Below, in pieces: positions 15,248-16,625 of a stretch of DNA of 16,625 nt (position 1 is the stretch's first letter; every line of letters begins with the position of its first letter). The DNA comes from an uncultured Flavobacteriales bacterium. Its GTDB lineage: Bacteria; Bacteroidota; Bacteroidia; Flavobacteriales_E; Vicingaceae. The stretch covers positions 1-16,625 of the forward strand of contig CALCHN010000014.1 in assembly GCA_937901255.1 (NCBI GenBank), written 5' to 3'. The notes under the pieces are model-generated. The model worked only from the letters and a program-made list of their open reading frames with translations. It searched no databases and was not told the DNA's origin. The position numbers and the translations under genes were made by a program.

Positions 15248-15328
15248 CTATAACGGTTTCGCAGTAGGCAAATGTGGCGCTTTTCTCGAGTGTAATTGTT
15301 GCGCCATTTTGCTTACTGCGTGTTATCT
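15248..15328 (-). repeat. attC-like site S7 (short form)
   Basis: An 81-bp site. Left end on the plus strand: CTATAAC, spacer GGTTT, arm CGCAGTAGGCAAATGTGGCG. Right end: arm GCGCCATTTTGCTTACTGCG, spacer T, box GTTATCT. One arm carries one extra base, an extrahelical bulge like those that set strand choice in attC hairpins. The right flank GTTATCTGC pairs exactly with the left flank of S8 (GCAGATAAC). Confidence 0.77.
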
Positions 15329-15359
15329 GCTTGCCTATTTTAGTATTTTGTTTTCCAAA

Positions 15360-16544
15360 CTATATTCCCAAAGCGTTTTTACTATATACAATCAGATCAA
15401 TATTGGCTGAATGTAATTGGTTATCCTTAGAGTTCAATTGATATGGAAGGGAGTTGAAAAATGGTAATGTTTTCATTTTTTCCTCAATTTGCATAGCAGA
15501 GAGTGTATAATTCTTCCATTCCGTTTGCTCTGCATTGGTTAACTTAGTGTATGATTGGTGAATCTGAATATACTTTGTCATTTTTACAGTTAGTTCAGAT
15601 TGTTGGTTCAAATAATTCTTGTAAAGTGTTTTTGAGTTATTAACCTTTTCAATTATATCAGAATTTTTATTGCTTTCCAAGTATTCTTGAATTTCAGAAG
15701 TTAATACACTTCTTTTATTGTCCTTAACCAAAACAAGATTACTGTGTTCATCACTTGATTCTACACCTATTCCTAAATCATTTAGTAGCTTAAAAAATTT
15801 AAAATCATTTTGTTCAATCAAATTACTTTTAAAAATATCGTCAAAGAGAAATATCGAATTATCACTCTCTCTTTTATATATGTATCCCGCTTCAACTGAT
15901 AATTTATCAACCCCATCTCTTCCAAAGTATTTACGAATAGAATCTTCTAATACAAGCTCGTCCTTCTTAAATAGGAGTGTGTCTTGTTTTATAATGCGAT
16001 ATAAGTTACCTCCACCATATTGCGAAAGTTCTTGAGTAAAAACGTTTTCGGAAAGTAAGTTAGAAACACTCCTTGATGGATCTATAATTAATACAACTCT
16101 GTTAATTTCCCCTATTGGAATGTATGCCTCTATCTTTTTAGGTATTGCATAACTGTATGTTCCAGTACTATTTTTAGGTGGTATATCTTTCTTCAAATCA
16201 CTTATTTCAACCTTCAGTTTTTCAATTTCAATTTCTTTGTCATTTTTTTTACTTGATATACCTAGTTCACTTTTCAATGAACCTCCAATATTTTTCTTCT
16301 GAAGTTCATCAATTCGTCCTTGAAGTGAATCAATTAAATTAAGTCGACTTATATATTCTGGATTATCTATTAATTGTTTTTGATATGTTGCAGAGGCAAT
16401 TTGTTGTTGGTCGACCTCAAAAGCTTTTCCAGATTCAGATTTAAATACAACATATTTTGGAGTTTCAGTAAATGTTGGATTCTGTGATAATGATTTAAAT
16501 GAACTTATTAGAATTACATTAATCAGTAAAATGGTTTTTCTCAT
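15360..16544 (-). CDS. Secreted coiled-coil protein of unknown function
   Basis: The 394-residue protein has a signal peptide (residues 1-20, hydrophobic ILLINVILISSF, cleavage near LSQ) and is probably periplasmic or surface-exposed. Residues about 65-120 form a predicted coiled coil (regular Leu/Ile spacing in LIDSLQGRIDELQKK and EIEIEKLKVEISDLKKDI). Then come a mixed domain (130-270, with VVLIIDPSRSVSNLLSE) and a helical C-terminus (275-350) rich in Gln, Asn and Lys. No family or active site is recognised. It is a single-gene cassette, with 23 bp between S8 and the start codon and 31 bp between the stop codon and S7. The role is unknown. Confidence 0.83.
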   Translation of the reverse strand: MRKTILLINVILISSFKSLSQNPTFTETPKYVVFKSESGKAFEVDQQQIASATYQKQLIDNPEYISRLNLIDSLQGRIDELQKKNIGGSLKSELGISSKKNDKEIEIEKLKVEISDLKKDIPPKNSTGTYSYAIPKKIEAYIPIGEINRVVLIIDPSRSVSNLLSENVFTQELSQYGGGNLYRIIKQDTLLFKKDELVLEDSIRKYFGRDGVDKLSVEAGYIYKRESDNSIFLFDDIFKSNLIEQNDFKFFKLLNDLGIGVESSDEHSNLVLVKDNKRSVLTSEIQEYLESNKNSDIIEKVNNSKTLYKNYLNQQSELTVKMTKYIQIHQSYTKLTNAEQTEWKNYTLSAMQIEEKMKTLPFFNSLPYQLNSKDNQLHSANIDLIVYSKNALGI

Positions 16545-16567
16545 ATTATTGTTTTTAATTGGCTTGC

Positions 16568-16625
16568 AGATAACGTTCCCACGCCTGGCGAAGGAGCCGA
16601 TTTTAAAATTAGTTTTATTTACGAT
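16568..16625 (-). repeat. attC-like site S8, cut by the window end
   Basis: Only one half is inside the window: box AGATAAC (16568-16574), spacer GTTCC and arm CACGCCTGGCGAAGGAGCCG, then an AT-rich start of the loop. The spacer length (5 nt) and the CTGGCG core agree with the other sites. Its flank GCAGATAAC is the exact complement of GTTATCTGC at S7, which defines the cassette at 15360-16544. It shows that the array continues beyond the window. Confidence 0.65.

Larger units (their letters stand above)
106..16625 (-). mobile_element. attC-like cassette array (no integrase in window)
   Basis: Eight attC-like inverted-repeat sites (S1 to S8) separate seven gene blocks, all transcribed from the minus strand. 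On that strand each block starts just after a GTTRRR-like box and ends with a YYYAAC-like box that starts the next site. The start box of each block is complementary to its own end box for 8-10 bases, for example GTTATAGCGC with GCGCTATAAC around the 8562-9265 genes. The two outer boxes of a single site usually do not match. This is the relationship known for integron cassettes, where the core and inverse core of one cassette come together in the excised circle. No tyrosine recombinase is encoded here, so the array is either part of a longer integron or an integrase-less cluster. The blocks range from about 0.8 to 5.8 kb, which is large for cassettes. Confidence 0.75.

Noticed and set aside
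106..16625. The inverted repeats as REP/RAYT-type or HUH-transposon hairpins, or as miniature transposable elements.
   Set aside because: No transposase is present and no target-site duplications are seen. The box swapping between neighbouring sites is explained by integron-type recombination and not by these elements.

Overview
The window looks like accessory DNA from a member of the Bacteroidota. It is AT-rich, most secreted products have signal peptides ending in A|Q or G|Q, two lipoproteins are present, one protein carries the C-terminal core of Bacteroidota-style RHS proteins, and Shine-Dalgarno sequences are not evident. All 15 genes I accept are on the minus strand. I see no rRNA, tRNA, CRISPR array, transposase or recombinase gene.

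The organising feature is a chain of imperfect inverted repeats of 79-133 bp between gene groups: S1 106-236, S2 1796-1927, S3 2612-2744, S4 8436-8567, S5 9278-9356, S6 13940-14072, S7 15248-15328, and S8 from 16568, cut by the window end. Read on the minus strand, each runs YYYAAC-like box, arm, loop, arm, GTTRRR-like box, which is the layout of integron attC sites. The decisive observation is at the ends. The outer box of one site does not match the other end of the same site, but it is complementary over 8-10 bases to the outer box of the neighbouring site across the gene or genes in between. That is expected if each gene block plus its downstream site is a cassette that circularises and recombines at GTT. 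The stretch therefore reads as an integron-type cassette array, or a cluster of attC sites without a visible integrase. The sites have an unusual 1-nt versus 5-nt spacer asymmetry and unusually large multi-gene cassettes.

In transcription order (high to low coordinates) the cassettes are as follows. The first holds a secreted coiled-coil protein (15360-16544). The second holds a 384-aa protein of unknown function (14080-15234). The third is a four-gene block of two transglutaminase-like paralogues, an RHS-core/alpha-beta hydrolase protein and a small lipoprotein (13884 down to 9510). The fourth is a translationally coupled pair of small proteins (9265 to 8562). The fifth is a 5.7-kb defence block with a type IIL restriction-modification enzyme, a two-helix membrane protein, a SocA/Panacea-DUF488 protein and a dual-OB protein (8110 to 2962). 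The sixth holds a secreted protein (2600-1932). The last holds two secreted proteins with a possible relic site between them (1646-247).

Leaders are very short in most cassettes (11-23 bp from site to start codon), so most cannot hold their own promoter in unique DNA. Expression probably depends on read-through from upstream or on promoters inside the larger cassettes. The cargo combines defence against DNA invasion, a probable secreted lipase-type toxin with a candidate immunity lipoprotein, and many exported proteins of unknown function.
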